This document shows positions 7,683-17,376 of a stretch of 64,000 nucleotides of DNA, piece by piece. The DNA comes from Achromobacter anxifer (GTDB lineage: Bacteria; Pseudomonadota; Gammaproteobacteria; Burkholderiales; Burkholderiaceae_B). Made by a program: the position numbers and the translations under genes. The first letter of the stretch is position 1. Each line of letters starts with the position of its first letter. The notes beneath the pieces were generated by a model. That model was not told where the DNA came from. It ran no database searches and saw only the letters and a list, made by a program, of their open reading frames with translations. The DNA lies in NCBI RefSeq assembly GCF_903652925.1, contig NZ_CAHLAR010000007.1:248001-312000 (forward strand). Reading direction: 5' to 3'.

Positions 7683-9740
7683 TCAGGCCTGCATCAGGCG
7701 CGGCTCGATATCCATGCGCTCATCGTTCTCGGACACGGCCATGACAGGCATGCACAGGCCCATAAACTTGGTCAGCATGGCATCGAGCGAAAACAGCTTC
7801 TGCGCCCGGTCCCGGCTGTTCGTCCTCAATTGCTCGTTGCTGCGCACCTGGTCCACCATGGAGGCGACCTTCTCGCAGGCCTCGTGCAGATCGGGATGAT
7901 CGACGCAGCTGAGCAGATGGCCGGTTTCGTTCTCCACGAAGCACTCGCCCGCGCCGCCCGCCGGCGTCGAGATCACCGGCACGCCCACGAGCTGGGCCTC
8001 GATCAGCACGTTGGGCAAGCCTTCGTAGCGCGACAGCAGGACGCTGGCGTCCATTTGCGAATACCAATAGCCGACGTGGTTGGACAGGCCGACCAGCAAT
8101 AGCCGGTCGGTCACGCTCAGTTCCTCAGCCAGCGCCTCGATGTTTTCCCGCAGGCGGCCATCGCCCACGATGACGAAGCGCGCCTGTGGACGCTCCTTCA
8201 AGTACATGGCGGCCAGCTTGATCCAGAGCTGTGGCCGCTTGTCCGGCTCCAGCCTGAACACGCCGCCGATGGTCTCGGTGGCGTCGCTGGTGCTTTCCTG
8301 GAAGGCCTTCCACTTCTCCACGTCCGCGTCGGACGCGTCCAGCGCCAGATCCGGCACACCGTTGTACAGGATGTGGAAGCGCGTGATGGGTATGCCCAGC
8401 CATTCCGAATAGGCCTCCGCGGCCTTGCAGCTATTGCTGACGAACACCACCCCGGGCACCTGGGCCAGGGCCTGGTACAGCTCGGGATACTCTTCGCGGA
8501 AGCGGTCCTTGCGGATGTTCGGCGGCAGCCCGCGGAAGACCAGGTGGATGGTCGGCGCGCCGGCCAGCAACGCGGCAAGCGCGCCGAACAGGCACGTGCC
8601 GTCCTGCCACAGGCTCACCACGTCGAAGGGATTGGCCCGCAGAACCGGCGCCAACCGCGTCACGCCGTAATGCACGGGCGGCGGCAATTGCTCCAGCAAG
8701 CGGCCCAGATTGCCGTCGGGCACGGTCTGGTGGGACACGGAAATAGCGGGCAGGCGATTGATTTCCGTGACCGGAATCTGCGCCTTCACCAGCACGGGCA
8801 GGAAGAAGTCCAGCCCCTGCTTCTTGGTCGAGCCCGCCGGCTCGGTGTGCTGCTTCACCATGACCTCGACCTTCTTCGGCAGCATGTGCACGTCCGCCGG
8901 CCGGCGCTCGGGCGTCTCGGCCAGCCGGGTCAGTTCGCCCGCAAGCCGGGTCAGCTGCCGCTCGGCGCCGCCGGGACCGAGGCTGCCCGTCACCAGCGCC
9001 ACCGATACTGGCTTTTCCACCGGTTGCTCGACGATCTGCCGGTCGCGGAAGTGCAGGATCGCGTGCTTCATCGACACGATCCGGACGTCCTTTCCGACCA
9101 GTCCTTCCTCGGACTCGAAGCGCTGGTAGAAGACGTAGTCGCTGGCCAGGTCATTGGCCAGCTCCGCCGCCTTGCTGCCGGGAGCCAGATGCTTCATCAC
9201 CGGCGCGATCGCATCGTAGGCGTCCGCCAGCAGGCCGCGCTTGCGCAACCGCTTGGCGAATTCGACGCGCATGTTGCGGTCCGTGTTCTCGGAGATCAGC
9301 CGGCGGAACAGCTCGTCCGATTGCTTGTGCGCGCGGATGTCGCTGAGCAGCTTGGCGCGGGAAAACAGGCGGTCCGGGTTCTGCGTCGACGGCGGCAGAT
9401 GGCGGTCGACCAGCGACAAGGCCTCGTCGATCTTCCGTTCCTTCACCAGGCGCGTGGCGCAGTAGCGGACGATCAGAAAATCGTCCGGGCACTCCTGCAG
9501 CAGGGTCGCCCACTGATCGGCCATGCCTTCGTTCAGGCCGGCTGCTTCCTTCAGCCTGAGCAGCAGGAAGCGGACCTTCGAGTCTGCCATGTAGTCGCGC
9601 GCCAGCGCTTGCGCGCGGGCCAGGTTTTCCTGCGCGACTTGAACCCGCACCGACGCCGTGACGATTTCCTCCAACTGAGCCTGTACCGCTTGAAGACCGG
9701 ACGCAACGTCCACCCGCTCGGTAGTCAGTGGGGGATTCAT
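7683..9740 (-). CDS. tviE: Vi polysaccharide glycosyltransferase TviE (GT4 family)
   Basis: Encodes 685 residues. The N-terminal ~230 residues are helical repeats; the rest is a GT-B glycosyltransferase of family 4, with an N-terminal Rossmann segment (VSVALVTGSLGPGGAERQL) and the C-terminal nucleotide-sugar site containing the EX7E motif (EGLPNVLIE in SRYEGLPNVLIEAQLVG) followed by VPVISTPAGG. TviE is the proposed polymerase of Vi antigen, transferring GalNAcA from UDP-GalNAcA in the cytoplasm. The start at 9740 has AGGAGG upstream and overlaps the tviD stop by 4 nt (ATGA), so the two are translationally coupled. It is about 100 residues longer than S. Typhi TviE because of the N-terminal repeats. 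Confidence 0.88.
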   Translation of the reverse strand: MNPPLTTERVDVASGLQAVQAQLEEIVTASVRVQVAQENLARAQALARDYMADSKVRFLLLRLKEAAGLNEGMADQWATLLQECPDDFLIVRYCATRLVKERKIDEALSLVDRHLPPSTQNPDRLFSRAKLLSDIRAHKQSDELFRRLISENTDRNMRVEFAKRLRKRGLLADAYDAIAPVMKHLAPGSKAAELANDLASDYVFYQRFESEEGLVGKDVRIVSMKHAILHFRDRQIVEQPVEKPVSVALVTGSLGPGGAERQLTRLAGELTRLAETPERRPADVHMLPKKVEVMVKQHTEPAGSTKKQGLDFFLPVLVKAQIPVTEINRLPAISVSHQTVPDGNLGRLLEQLPPPVHYGVTRLAPVLRANPFDVVSLWQDGTCLFGALAALLAGAPTIHLVFRGLPPNIRKDRFREEYPELYQALAQVPGVVFVSNSCKAAEAYSEWLGIPITRFHILYNGVPDLALDASDADVEKWKAFQESTSDATETIGGVFRLEPDKRPQLWIKLAAMYLKERPQARFVIVGDGRLRENIEALAEELSVTDRLLLVGLSNHVGYWYSQMDASVLLSRYEGLPNVLIEAQLVGVPVISTPAGGAGECFVENETGHLLSCVDHPDLHEACEKVASMVDQVRSNEQLRTNSRDRAQKLFSLDAMLTKFMGLCMPVMAVSENDERMDIEPRLMQA

Positions 9741-12217
9741 GCGGCCTTCCTCCTGTTGATCTTCTCGATCCACACCAGGCAGCGTTCGATGTAGTGATCG
9801 AACTGCGCCGGGTTCTCGGAACGTTCCTTGAGCTGGCGCCAGTAAGGCAGGGCCTGCTCGAAGCGGTGCAGCCGCATGGCGCCGACGGCGGCCAGGCGCA
9901 GGCCGATGGGATCATCGGACACGAGCTTCAGGATCCGCTCGCCCAGCGCCAGGCGTTCGGTGGTGCTGGCCGGATCCAGCGCGCGCGCTTCGGCATACAG
10001 CGCGGCGATGATGCGCCGCTTTTCGTGGTCGACTTCCGTCATCGCGGGCCACGACTGCGCCACGCGCTCCAGCAGGTTCCAGGCAGCCTGGTGATCGCCT
10101 GAGGACAGGATCTCGCGGGCACCACGGATGGCGCGGGGGCCGAGCCTGCCCAGCTGACGCTGCGCTTCGTCCTTGGCGCTCTGGTCGGCCGCGGTGTGGT
10201 CGAGCACCGTCTTGTAGGCGTCGATGGCTTCGCCGAACCAGCCGCCATGGAAGGCGACCCGGGCAAAGTGCAGCTGCGTGCTGAACGAGGCGGGATCATT
10301 GGCGGCAGCTTGCTCAAGATGCCGCATGGCGGTCTTCTTGTCGCCCAGCGCATCGGCCGCGCGGCCGCGCATGGCGTGCAGTTCGGGGAAATCGACCTGG
10401 GAATCGAGTGCGATGTCCGTGAGTTCGATGACGTCCTTGTGATTGCCCGCCACCAGCGCGGCCCGCACGCCCAGACGCATCGCACGCTCGAAGGCGCGCT
10501 GCGCGCGCGCGCCGGCCAGGGCATCCGGATTGAGCAGACGATGCGCGCAGATCCGTTCGGCCGCATCGCGCAGGCGTCCTTCCTCCAGCGCGCGGCCGCC
10601 TTCATCGACCCAGGCCTGCGACTGCGAATGCAGCCACGCGCCGATGTCTTCCTGTTCGCTGTCCGCCAGCTTGCGCGAGACCGCCAGCATGGCCGCGGCC
10701 TGGATGCAGCCGCGCCACGAAGCTTCCTTCACGAGTTCCAGCACGTCGCCATCGGCCAGCGCGGGGGATTCGGCGGCCAGGCTGCGCAAGCCGGCGCGGT
10801 CCCCGGCCAACAGCCGGTCACGCCACAGCATCGCAAAGCCGCGGCCATACGTCGGCATGGTCGCGCGGACCTCGTGGACCCAGCGGATGGCGGCTTCCAT
10901 GTCGCTGCTGGCCTGCAGCAGGGAGAGCACCGTGTCGGCGGCTTCCACCGCTTTCTCGTCGTCGGGCGAGGAGATGCGGAACAGCTGCTTCCAGTTGCCC
11001 AGGGATTCGTCCACATAGCCCAGCTGTCCGGCGGAAACGGCCGCGATGCGCACGATTTCCGGGGTCTCGATCTCGTCGCCCAGCAGGCCGGCGGCCAGCG
11101 AGTACGCCACATCATGGCGTCCCAGCTTGAACTGGTTTCGCATCAGGATCTGCTCGGCCTTGCTGCCGGACGCCAGCGCGCCATCGGCGCTGCCCAGCAA
11201 TGCCAGCGAGCCTTCGTAGTCGCCCAGCTCTTCCTGGATGCGCGCGAACAGCAGCGTGTGATCGGGCAGTCCGGGGTGACGGCGCAGCACGTCGCGCAAG
11301 CGGCGCGAGGCCTCGCGCAGATTGCCGGCGTCCCAGAGCTTCTCGATGCGGTCGACGCTTTCGTCGGCGGCGAGCTTGGGCGCGGAAGACTGCGGCGTGG
11401 ACGCGCTCAGGCGCGGCCGTATGAAATTCTTGAACCAGTCGGAGCACAGGCGCTCCGCGAAGGCCGGCGTGTAGTGGGTCAGGTCGAGCCCGCCGTTCTC
11501 CATCGCGTCGGCCTGGCCGATCTTGTTCATCAGCGGCGTCGGATCGTAGCAAGGCACGCCGATGCGCTGCGCGCTGGCGGTCACGGCGGCGATCAGCTGT
11601 TCGCGCTGTTCAATCGGCGCGTTGTCCGGCGTGTAGGCGTTGACGTGGGTGACGAACACCACCTTGTCGCGGCCCAGCAGGTCGACGAGCTGGTTCATCT
11701 CCTGCTCGATCTCTTCGTCCGTCTGGTCGCGCTTGACGATGCGGGAGAGCAGGTCCCGGTCTTCCGGGGTAAGCGCCTTGAAGACCGGCTCCTGATCCAG
11801 CAGGGCGCGCCGTTCGGTGAGGCGGTCGGCGTTGGCCAGCGACCAGAACATCCGGGTGCGCGCGCGGTCGGCGAAGAATTCGCTGAAGTAGCGCACCAAG
11901 TAGTTGGACTGTATCGGGTAGCCGTCGATGGCCAGCAGCTTGCGCGAGGACAGTTCGACCACGTACAGGTCGGCCGGCTTGTGCGTCCCGCGCAGCGCCT
12001 GTTCGCCGTTCGAGGGGCGAAAGATCACGCGCTGCACGTCGGCGGGAATCTCGGCTTGGCCGAACATGAAGCGCGCCTGCTGCAGCGCTTCGGCGCTGGT
12101 GTGCACGAAGCCGTAGTTGCGCCCGAGTTGCAGCTTGATCGGGTAACGGCCCACCCCATCGCGCAGCGGCGTATGGATGCGGCAGGTTCCAATCGGAGCA
12201 GTGGTAAAAGCAGCCAT
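9737..12217 (-). CDS. tviD: Vi polysaccharide O-acetyltransferase-type protein TviD (SGNH-like plus TPR)
   Basis: Encodes 826 residues, very close to S. Typhi TviD (about 831). The first ~280 residues are alpha/beta and end with a D-x2-H pair (Asp245, His248 in GLDLTHYTP), the arrangement of the catalytic Asp/His of SGNH hydrolases and acetyltransferases; KVVFVTHVN lies upstream. A nucleophilic serine was not identified with certainty. Residues about 300-826 are TPR-like helical repeats. TviD has been assigned to O-acetylation of Vi antigen, which is needed for immunogenicity; that is known from the family and inferred here. SD AGGAGAG precedes the ATG. It follows tviB by 38 nt and there is no room for a tviC between them. 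Confidence 0.87.
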   Translation of the reverse strand: MAAFTTAPIGTCRIHTPLRDGVGRYPIKLQLGRNYGFVHTSAEALQQARFMFGQAEIPADVQRVIFRPSNGEQALRGTHKPADLYVVELSSRKLLAIDGYPIQSNYLVRYFSEFFADRARTRMFWSLANADRLTERRALLDQEPVFKALTPEDRDLLSRIVKRDQTDEEIEQEMNQLVDLLGRDKVVFVTHVNAYTPDNAPIEQREQLIAAVTASAQRIGVPCYDPTPLMNKIGQADAMENGGLDLTHYTPAFAERLCSDWFKNFIRPRLSASTPQSSAPKLAADESVDRIEKLWDAGNLREASRRLRDVLRRHPGLPDHTLLFARIQEELGDYEGSLALLGSADGALASGSKAEQILMRNQFKLGRHDVAYSLAAGLLGDEIETPEIVRIAAVSAGQLGYVDESLGNWKQLFRISSPDDEKAVEAADTVLSLLQASSDMEAAIRWVHEVRATMPTYGRGFAMLWRDRLLAGDRAGLRSLAAESPALADGDVLELVKEASWRGCIQAAAMLAVSRKLADSEQEDIGAWLHSQSQAWVDEGGRALEEGRLRDAAERICAHRLLNPDALAGARAQRAFERAMRLGVRAALVAGNHKDVIELTDIALDSQVDFPELHAMRGRAADALGDKKTAMRHLEQAAANDPASFSTQLHFARVAFHGGWFGEAIDAYKTVLDHTAADQSAKDEAQRQLGRLGPRAIRGAREILSSGDHQAAWNLLERVAQSWPAMTEVDHEKRRIIAALYAEARALDPASTTERLALGERILKLVSDDPIGLRLAAVGAMRLHRFEQALPYWRQLKERSENPAQFDHYIERCLVWIEKINRRKAA

Positions 12218-12255
12218 TCAGGGCTCTCCTCTAGAGATCGATCGTGAGCCTGAAC

Positions 12256-13533
<1,278 letters not shown>

Positions 13534-14357
13534 GGGGGACCTCACTGTTTTCGTCGTGTCGAGGACACTAGAAATTGACGTCCGGAGGCGCGAATTCGAT
13601 AGGGAATCGAATAATGTTTGCCCTATTCCGGACGGGCGTATTGCTTAAAAATTATTACAGCTCGATACGCCGTAAAACGGTTTTGGCGACGAGCCAGGGA
13701 ATCGTAAAGGCCATAGTCAGCAAACTTCTTTCTAAAAATTTTTATTGCTGTGGAAATACGTCAGATTCGCCGTAATAAACCCCGGGAAATCCCTCAAACA
13801 ATTACATCCATTACATAAATCGCAACATTGTTCCGCCGGGCAATTGTTAGTGAATATTAAAAAGCGTTTTTCCTGGTTCGATTTAACCAAAATGAAAAAA
13901 CATAATCCCGGCAAGGGGTTATTTATTAATAGCCCCGGGAAATGTCATATTCCAAAACAGCACGGCTACAGTCATTATTCAGACATAACAAAGCCTGACT
14001 CGCGCGTTGCAGGGAGTAAGTGGTCGCACACGCCGTTTCCGCGCAAAGAGAAAATCCCGTCAAGGCGGGCTTTTCTATGACCGAGGCCCCCTGCTGTGCG
14101 CCAAAAGCTTCTCACCGCGGATCCAACCGGCCGCAGCCTGTACGCCGTCGGCCAAGTGAAGATACAAACGGCGCCGCCGCTACGCACTCTTGCCCCGCCC
14201 ATGTCGGCACAAGGCGAGTACCAGCATGGCCGTCAGGCCAAAACACACCGCAGACGATCCGATTTTGGGAATAAGCGACTGTTTTCGATCGTTTAGCCCG
14301 CACAACGGGCGTCGATTACAGATAATCTTTACCGGTCACATTACGTAACTTTCCGAA
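13534..14357. other. AT-rich divergent intergenic region upstream of the capsule operon
   Basis: About 820 bp between the capsule operon (left, minus) and the regulator cassette (right, plus) with no convincing gene. The segment from about 13,640 to 13,990 is much richer in A+T than the rest of the window, with runs such as aaaaattttta and attaaaaagcg, and an 11-bp direct repeat ccccgggaaat at about 13,779 and 13,933. A weak stem cccg-tcaagg-cggg followed by cttttct lies at about 14,055-14,075. Promoters for both flanking units should lie here. No JUMPstart/ops element was found. The composition is what a xenogeneic silencer of H-NS type would bind; that is inference. Confidence 0.7.
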
Positions 14358-14996
14358 ATGACCACATCTCCAACCTCCGATGGCCCGAAGCTTCCCTCAA
14401 AGAAGCAACTCGCACTCAGCGTTACGTCGGCGCTCCGCGTCGCCGGACCTGATCGCGATGGCAAACCGCACAAGCTTCGTCAAATCGACGTCATGCGCCG
14501 CACAGGCATGTCGCGGACCACGCTGAAACCGCTCCTGGATACGACCGATTCGAGCCAGCGCAACCCGGACCTGTCAACGCTTCAAAAGCTGGCCGAGGCG
14601 ATGGGAGTGCCCGTGGCATTCCTTCTGATGACACCCGACGATTGGCGTGGCCTGATCAAAGCGATTGGAACCCTGGCGGACTACCAGACCGCCGCGCGCG
14701 GCTTGGTCACCGACTCTCTGGGAGGCCCGGCGTTTGCGGAAGTGATTCTAAGGCGCTGCAAGGTCCACCCTGAATACCCTCCATTTGGCGTGGCCTATGA
14801 CGCCCAGGAAATTCGGCGACTCGACGCCCGCAATGAGTGGCGACGTAGAACCAGCCTTGTGATGGCCGCGCTAGCCCAACCTGCGGCGCGAGGCGATCAC
14901 CGCAAGTTTGCCGACTTGACCGCGCTGGCCGCCGCTCTGGCCAACGAAATGACGCCATTCAATCCCAGCAACTCAACCCAAACCCATGACCATTGA
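14358..14996 (+). CDS. XRE-type helix-turn-helix transcriptional regulator
   Basis: Encodes 212 residues. Residues about 35-95 form a lambda-repressor-like HTH: KLRQIDVMRRTGMSRTTLKPLL as the recognition part, then NPDLSTLQKLAEAMGVPVAFLL, the usual XRE tail. The C-terminal ~110 residues are helical and not recognised. The stop codon overlaps the next ORF by 11 nt, so it is the first gene of a cassette and probably its autoregulator. Its codon use is less GC-extreme than the housekeeping genes to the right, consistent with acquisition. Phage-repressor origin is possible but no phage genes are adjacent. Confidence 0.75.
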   Translation: MTTSPTSDGPKLPSKKQLALSVTSALRVAGPDRDGKPHKLRQIDVMRRTGMSRTTLKPLLDTTDSSQRNPDLSTLQKLAEAMGVPVAFLLMTPDDWRGLIKAIGTLADYQTAARGLVTDSLGGPAFAEVILRRCKVHPEYPPFGVAYDAQEIRRLDARNEWRRRTSLVMAALAQPAARGDHRKFADLTALAAALANEMTPFNPSNSTQTHDH

Positions 14997-15843
14997 CACC
15001 CCTTCCATGACTTCCCTAATCTCCGATCCCGATCTCGCACAGGTACTGGACGGCGCCGACGTCGACGACCTCGCCGTACTGATTGATCACATTACCGACA
15101 AGGGCGAAGGACGCATCTCGCTTTCGTCGGCAGCTTGCAAGAAACTCGTCGACGCGAAATCAACAGGGCGCGCGGATGAAGCCAGCCGGGCTTTGATCGC
15201 CGAAGAACTACAGCGCTTTGGCGGCAACTCGCTTTTCAATCTGATGCGAGGCGGCGCCGGGGTGCCCTACAAGGAGGTGCTCTGCGACGTGGCGAGCCAC
15301 GTCAACGCCCGATACTCTTCCAAGAACGACTGCGCGCAAATCGAGATCGCCATCCTGGAGGCGATACTGGAGCAATCGCTGGACAAGATGAGCGAGCAGG
15401 ACAAAGAGAACCTGTTTGCCGAATTCGGCAGCACCTATGTCCCGGGCGCGGGCCCCGTCGTAATGGCAGCGTTGCAGGCTGCAATCAAGGCCTCCGGCTT
15501 CGGCGCATTCAAGCTCGCGGCAGTCGTGGCAAACGCCATCGCCAAGGCCATCCTGGGAAGAGGTTTGGCCTTCGGCACCACGGCTGGGCTAATGCGCGGC
15601 ATCAGCGTATTCGCCGGCCCGATCGGCTGGGCCATCACCGCGATCTGGACCTTGTTCGACCTCGGCAGCCCGGCCTACCGCGTAACGGTGCCATGCGTGG
15701 TTCAAATCGCCTACATGCGCCAGAAGGCCGCATATCGCAGTTGCCCGGCGTGCTCGGCAATGGTCGATATCGGCAAAAAGTTCTGCGGCGAATGTGGCAA
15801 CCGCCTCACTTCCCTCCTTCCGGCTCCGGCCTCGTCAAACTGA
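14986..15843 (+). CDS. YaaW-like (UPF0174) membrane-associated protein with C-terminal zinc ribbon
   Basis: Encodes 285 residues. It resembles E. coli YaaW: an N-terminal region (LAQVLDGADVDDLAVLIDHITDKGEGR, ELQRFGGNSLFNLMRGG, YKEVLCDVASHVN) followed by a Gly/Ala-rich hydrophobic hairpin (about 150-235) and the family signature SPAYRVTVPCVVQIAYMR. Unlike YaaW it ends in a zinc ribbon with two Cys-x2-Cys pairs (CPAC and CGEC). YaaW-family function is not established; the hydrophobic part suggests membrane insertion. The start overlaps the regulator stop. The zinc ribbon suggests contact with nucleic acid or a protein partner, perhaps the RNase encoded downstream. That link is inference from operon structure. 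Confidence 0.7.
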   Translation: MTIDTPSMTSLISDPDLAQVLDGADVDDLAVLIDHITDKGEGRISLSSAACKKLVDAKSTGRADEASRALIAEELQRFGGNSLFNLMRGGAGVPYKEVLCDVASHVNARYSSKNDCAQIEIAILEAILEQSLDKMSEQDKENLFAEFGSTYVPGAGPVVMAALQAAIKASGFGAFKLAAVVANAIAKAILGRGLAFGTTAGLMRGISVFAGPIGWAITAIWTLFDLGSPAYRVTVPCVVQIAYMRQKAAYRSCPACSAMVDIGKKFCGECGNRLTSLLPAPASSN

Positions 15844-15859
15844 GATACGGGCACACATC

Positions 15860-15973
15860 ATGTTGGTCATCATCTCTACGCCGTTGCGTGTTGTCGCGTC
15901 CTACGCTATCGCCATGGCAGTCGGCGCCCTGCTGGCACGTCGTGCTTTGGAAGATAAGAACACGCTCGACTAG
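15860..15973 (+). CDS. Predicted 37-residue single-helix membrane peptide
   Basis: A short ORF of 37 codons plus stop begins 17 nt after the YaaW-like gene. Most of it is one hydrophobic helix (VVASYAIAMAVGALLA), followed by a charged tail (RRALEDKNTLD). A weak purine-rich sequence (acggg) precedes the ATG. Its position inside the cassette and its helix support a real small membrane protein, but size alone keeps confidence low. Confidence 0.4.
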   Translation: MLVIISTPLRVVASYAIAMAVGALLARRALEDKNTLD

Positions 15974-15977
15974 CGGC

Positions 15978-16046
15978 ATGGGCTTCCAAAATCAACGCAC
16001 CGACAGCAGCGACATTCCCTGTTCCCCTCTCGCAGAAAAAAAATGA
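15978..16046 (+). CDS. Possible 22-codon leader ORF coupled to the NYN nuclease gene
   Basis: An ATG at 15978 opens a 22-residue frame that ends in TGA overlapping the ATG of the next gene (ATGA at 16043-16046). The nuclease gene has only an A-rich sequence and no good SD of its own, so translation of this tiny frame could load ribosomes onto it. The peptide itself has no recognisable feature. Treat as a translational-coupling hypothesis. Confidence 0.25.
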   Translation: MGFQNQRTDSSDIPCSPLAEKK

Positions 16047-17284
16047 ACACCAATCCCTTCACCGAAGAAATCGAAACGCTGGAGCGTAACCACGACGCGG
16101 CCAGAAACGAGTTGGACCGCTGGAAGGCGAAGCTCACCTGGTTCGAGGGCGTCAACCTCGACCAAGCCACGGGTGAGCTCATGCGCACTCAGCGCACGCA
16201 AGCCGAAACCCAGACGCGGCTTGTAGCCATGCGCCTGGGCCTTGTCGACCTGGCGACGACGGTACAGCGCCTGGAGGAAGAGGCGGGCATGGGGATCGAC
16301 CCGCGCCACTGGTTCTCGTCCGAACGTGCGATTGCAAAGAGGCAACTGGCAGCGATGCAACAGAAGCTGGCCGACGGAAAAGCGTCGATTTCAAGCATGG
16401 AAGCGGCCATCTCGAATGCTGCTGTAGCCGGTCGAGATATCCAAAGCAGAATCGAAAAAGCGCGGGTCTTCGACCCTTTGCTCGCGCAGTCGACAATCGT
16501 CGCGCTTCAAACCACCATAGAACGGCTTGCCCCCCAACTGGCCGCTTTGCGTCATCGCAGCGACAAGCTGGACGAGACCTTGCTGGAACCGCAGCAACGT
16601 TTGTACGACGAAGAGAGGGAACGCACCCAGCTCCTGGACCGGATCGAGCTCGCGGAGAAATTCGAGGACGAGCTCAGCAAGGCCGCAAGCTATGAGAAGA
16701 GGCAGATACATTCAAGATGCGGCAGCCGGCTGGGAGACGAGAGACCCGGAGTCATCATGCGGGAAAGCCGCAAGGCGCTGCGTCGTGTTGAGGCCGACAT
16801 TACGAAGCTTCGCGCCCGAATCGCCGAACTTGTCAAAATCGCCAGTCGGGATGTCAGGAACATCGTTATCGACGGCAACAACCTGTGCTACGAGGGGGGC
16901 AGCGGGTTTATCGGCCTGGCAGCGCTTGAAGCCATCGTCCCGATTCTCGCCGAAGCCTACAAGGTGACGCTGATTTTCGATTCCGGCATCCGCGGCAAAC
17001 TGAAGTTATCCAACAAGGACATTGAAGCGGCCTTTCCGGACGCCGCTCAAGTGCACGTTGTCGCGAGCAAGCGCAAGGCCGACGAACTCGTCCTGGACGT
17101 TGCTGGCGACGACCGCTACACGTTTGTTCTCAGCAACGACCGGTTTGCCGACTTCCCCGAAAAATCCGCGGTCAAGGAAGCACGCGTTTTGCAGCACGAA
17201 ATCTTCTGCCAGATGGCGCGCATCTATGATCTGCGGATCGAGGTCCCTTTCGATCTCCAGGCGGAACAAGAGGCTGCGCCATGA
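16043..17284 (+). CDS. Coiled-coil protein with C-terminal Zc3h12a/NYN-type ribonuclease domain
   Basis: Encodes 413 residues. Residues 1 to about 265 are charged helical heptads predicted to form coiled coil. Residues about 270-400 fit the PIN-like NYN/Zc3h12a RNase fold: Asp277 and Asn280 in VIDGNNLCYEG, Asp313 in LIFDSG, Asp347 and Asp352 in ADELVLD, and the diagnostic SNDRFADF (Asn365-Asp366-Arg367). These acidic residues would bind the metal that cleaves RNA. No known gene has this exact architecture to my knowledge. It is the last gene of the cassette and its 3' end is 30 nt before a strong terminator. A role in RNA decay, stress or phage defence is possible; no toxin-antitoxin partner of standard type is present. 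Confidence 0.75.
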   Translation: MNTNPFTEEIETLERNHDAARNELDRWKAKLTWFEGVNLDQATGELMRTQRTQAETQTRLVAMRLGLVDLATTVQRLEEEAGMGIDPRHWFSSERAIAKRQLAAMQQKLADGKASISSMEAAISNAAVAGRDIQSRIEKARVFDPLLAQSTIVALQTTIERLAPQLAALRHRSDKLDETLLEPQQRLYDEERERTQLLDRIELAEKFEDELSKAASYEKRQIHSRCGSRLGDERPGVIMRESRKALRRVEADITKLRARIAELVKIASRDVRNIVIDGNNLCYEGGSGFIGLAALEAIVPILAEAYKVTLIFDSGIRGKLKLSNKDIEAAFPDAAQVHVVASKRKADELVLDVAGDDRYTFVLSNDRFADFPEKSAVKEARVLQHEIFCQMARIYDLRIEVPFDLQAEQEAAP

Positions 17285-17314
17285 AAACTCCGCGAGCCAG
17301 ATAAGGCCCCGATG

Positions 17315-17345
17315 AAAAATAGGCCGCAATCAGCGGCCTATTTTT
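17315..17345. terminator. Bidirectional Rho-independent terminator between cassette and glmS
   Basis: A perfect 13-bp inverted repeat (aaaaataggccgc / gcggcctattttt) with loop aatca. Both strands end in a T-tract, so it serves the plus-strand nuclease gene and the minus-strand glmS. Confidence 0.92.
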
Positions 17346-17376
17346 CGTCTTCACTGCTGTGGCTCGCTTGCCGGCC

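Noticed and set aside
14055-14075. Rho-independent terminator in the AT-rich region
   Set aside because: Stem of only 4 bp; too weak to call.
13534-14357. A tviA-like regulator gene or a JUMPstart/ops element upstream of tviB
   Set aside because: Short frames here have AT-biased, featureless products, and no ggcggtagc-type ops sequence was found on either strand.
15693-16046. A 117-codon plus-strand frame spanning the YaaW-like gene end
   Set aside because: Most of it lies out of frame inside the zinc-ribbon coding region; only the last 22 codons may matter as a leader.
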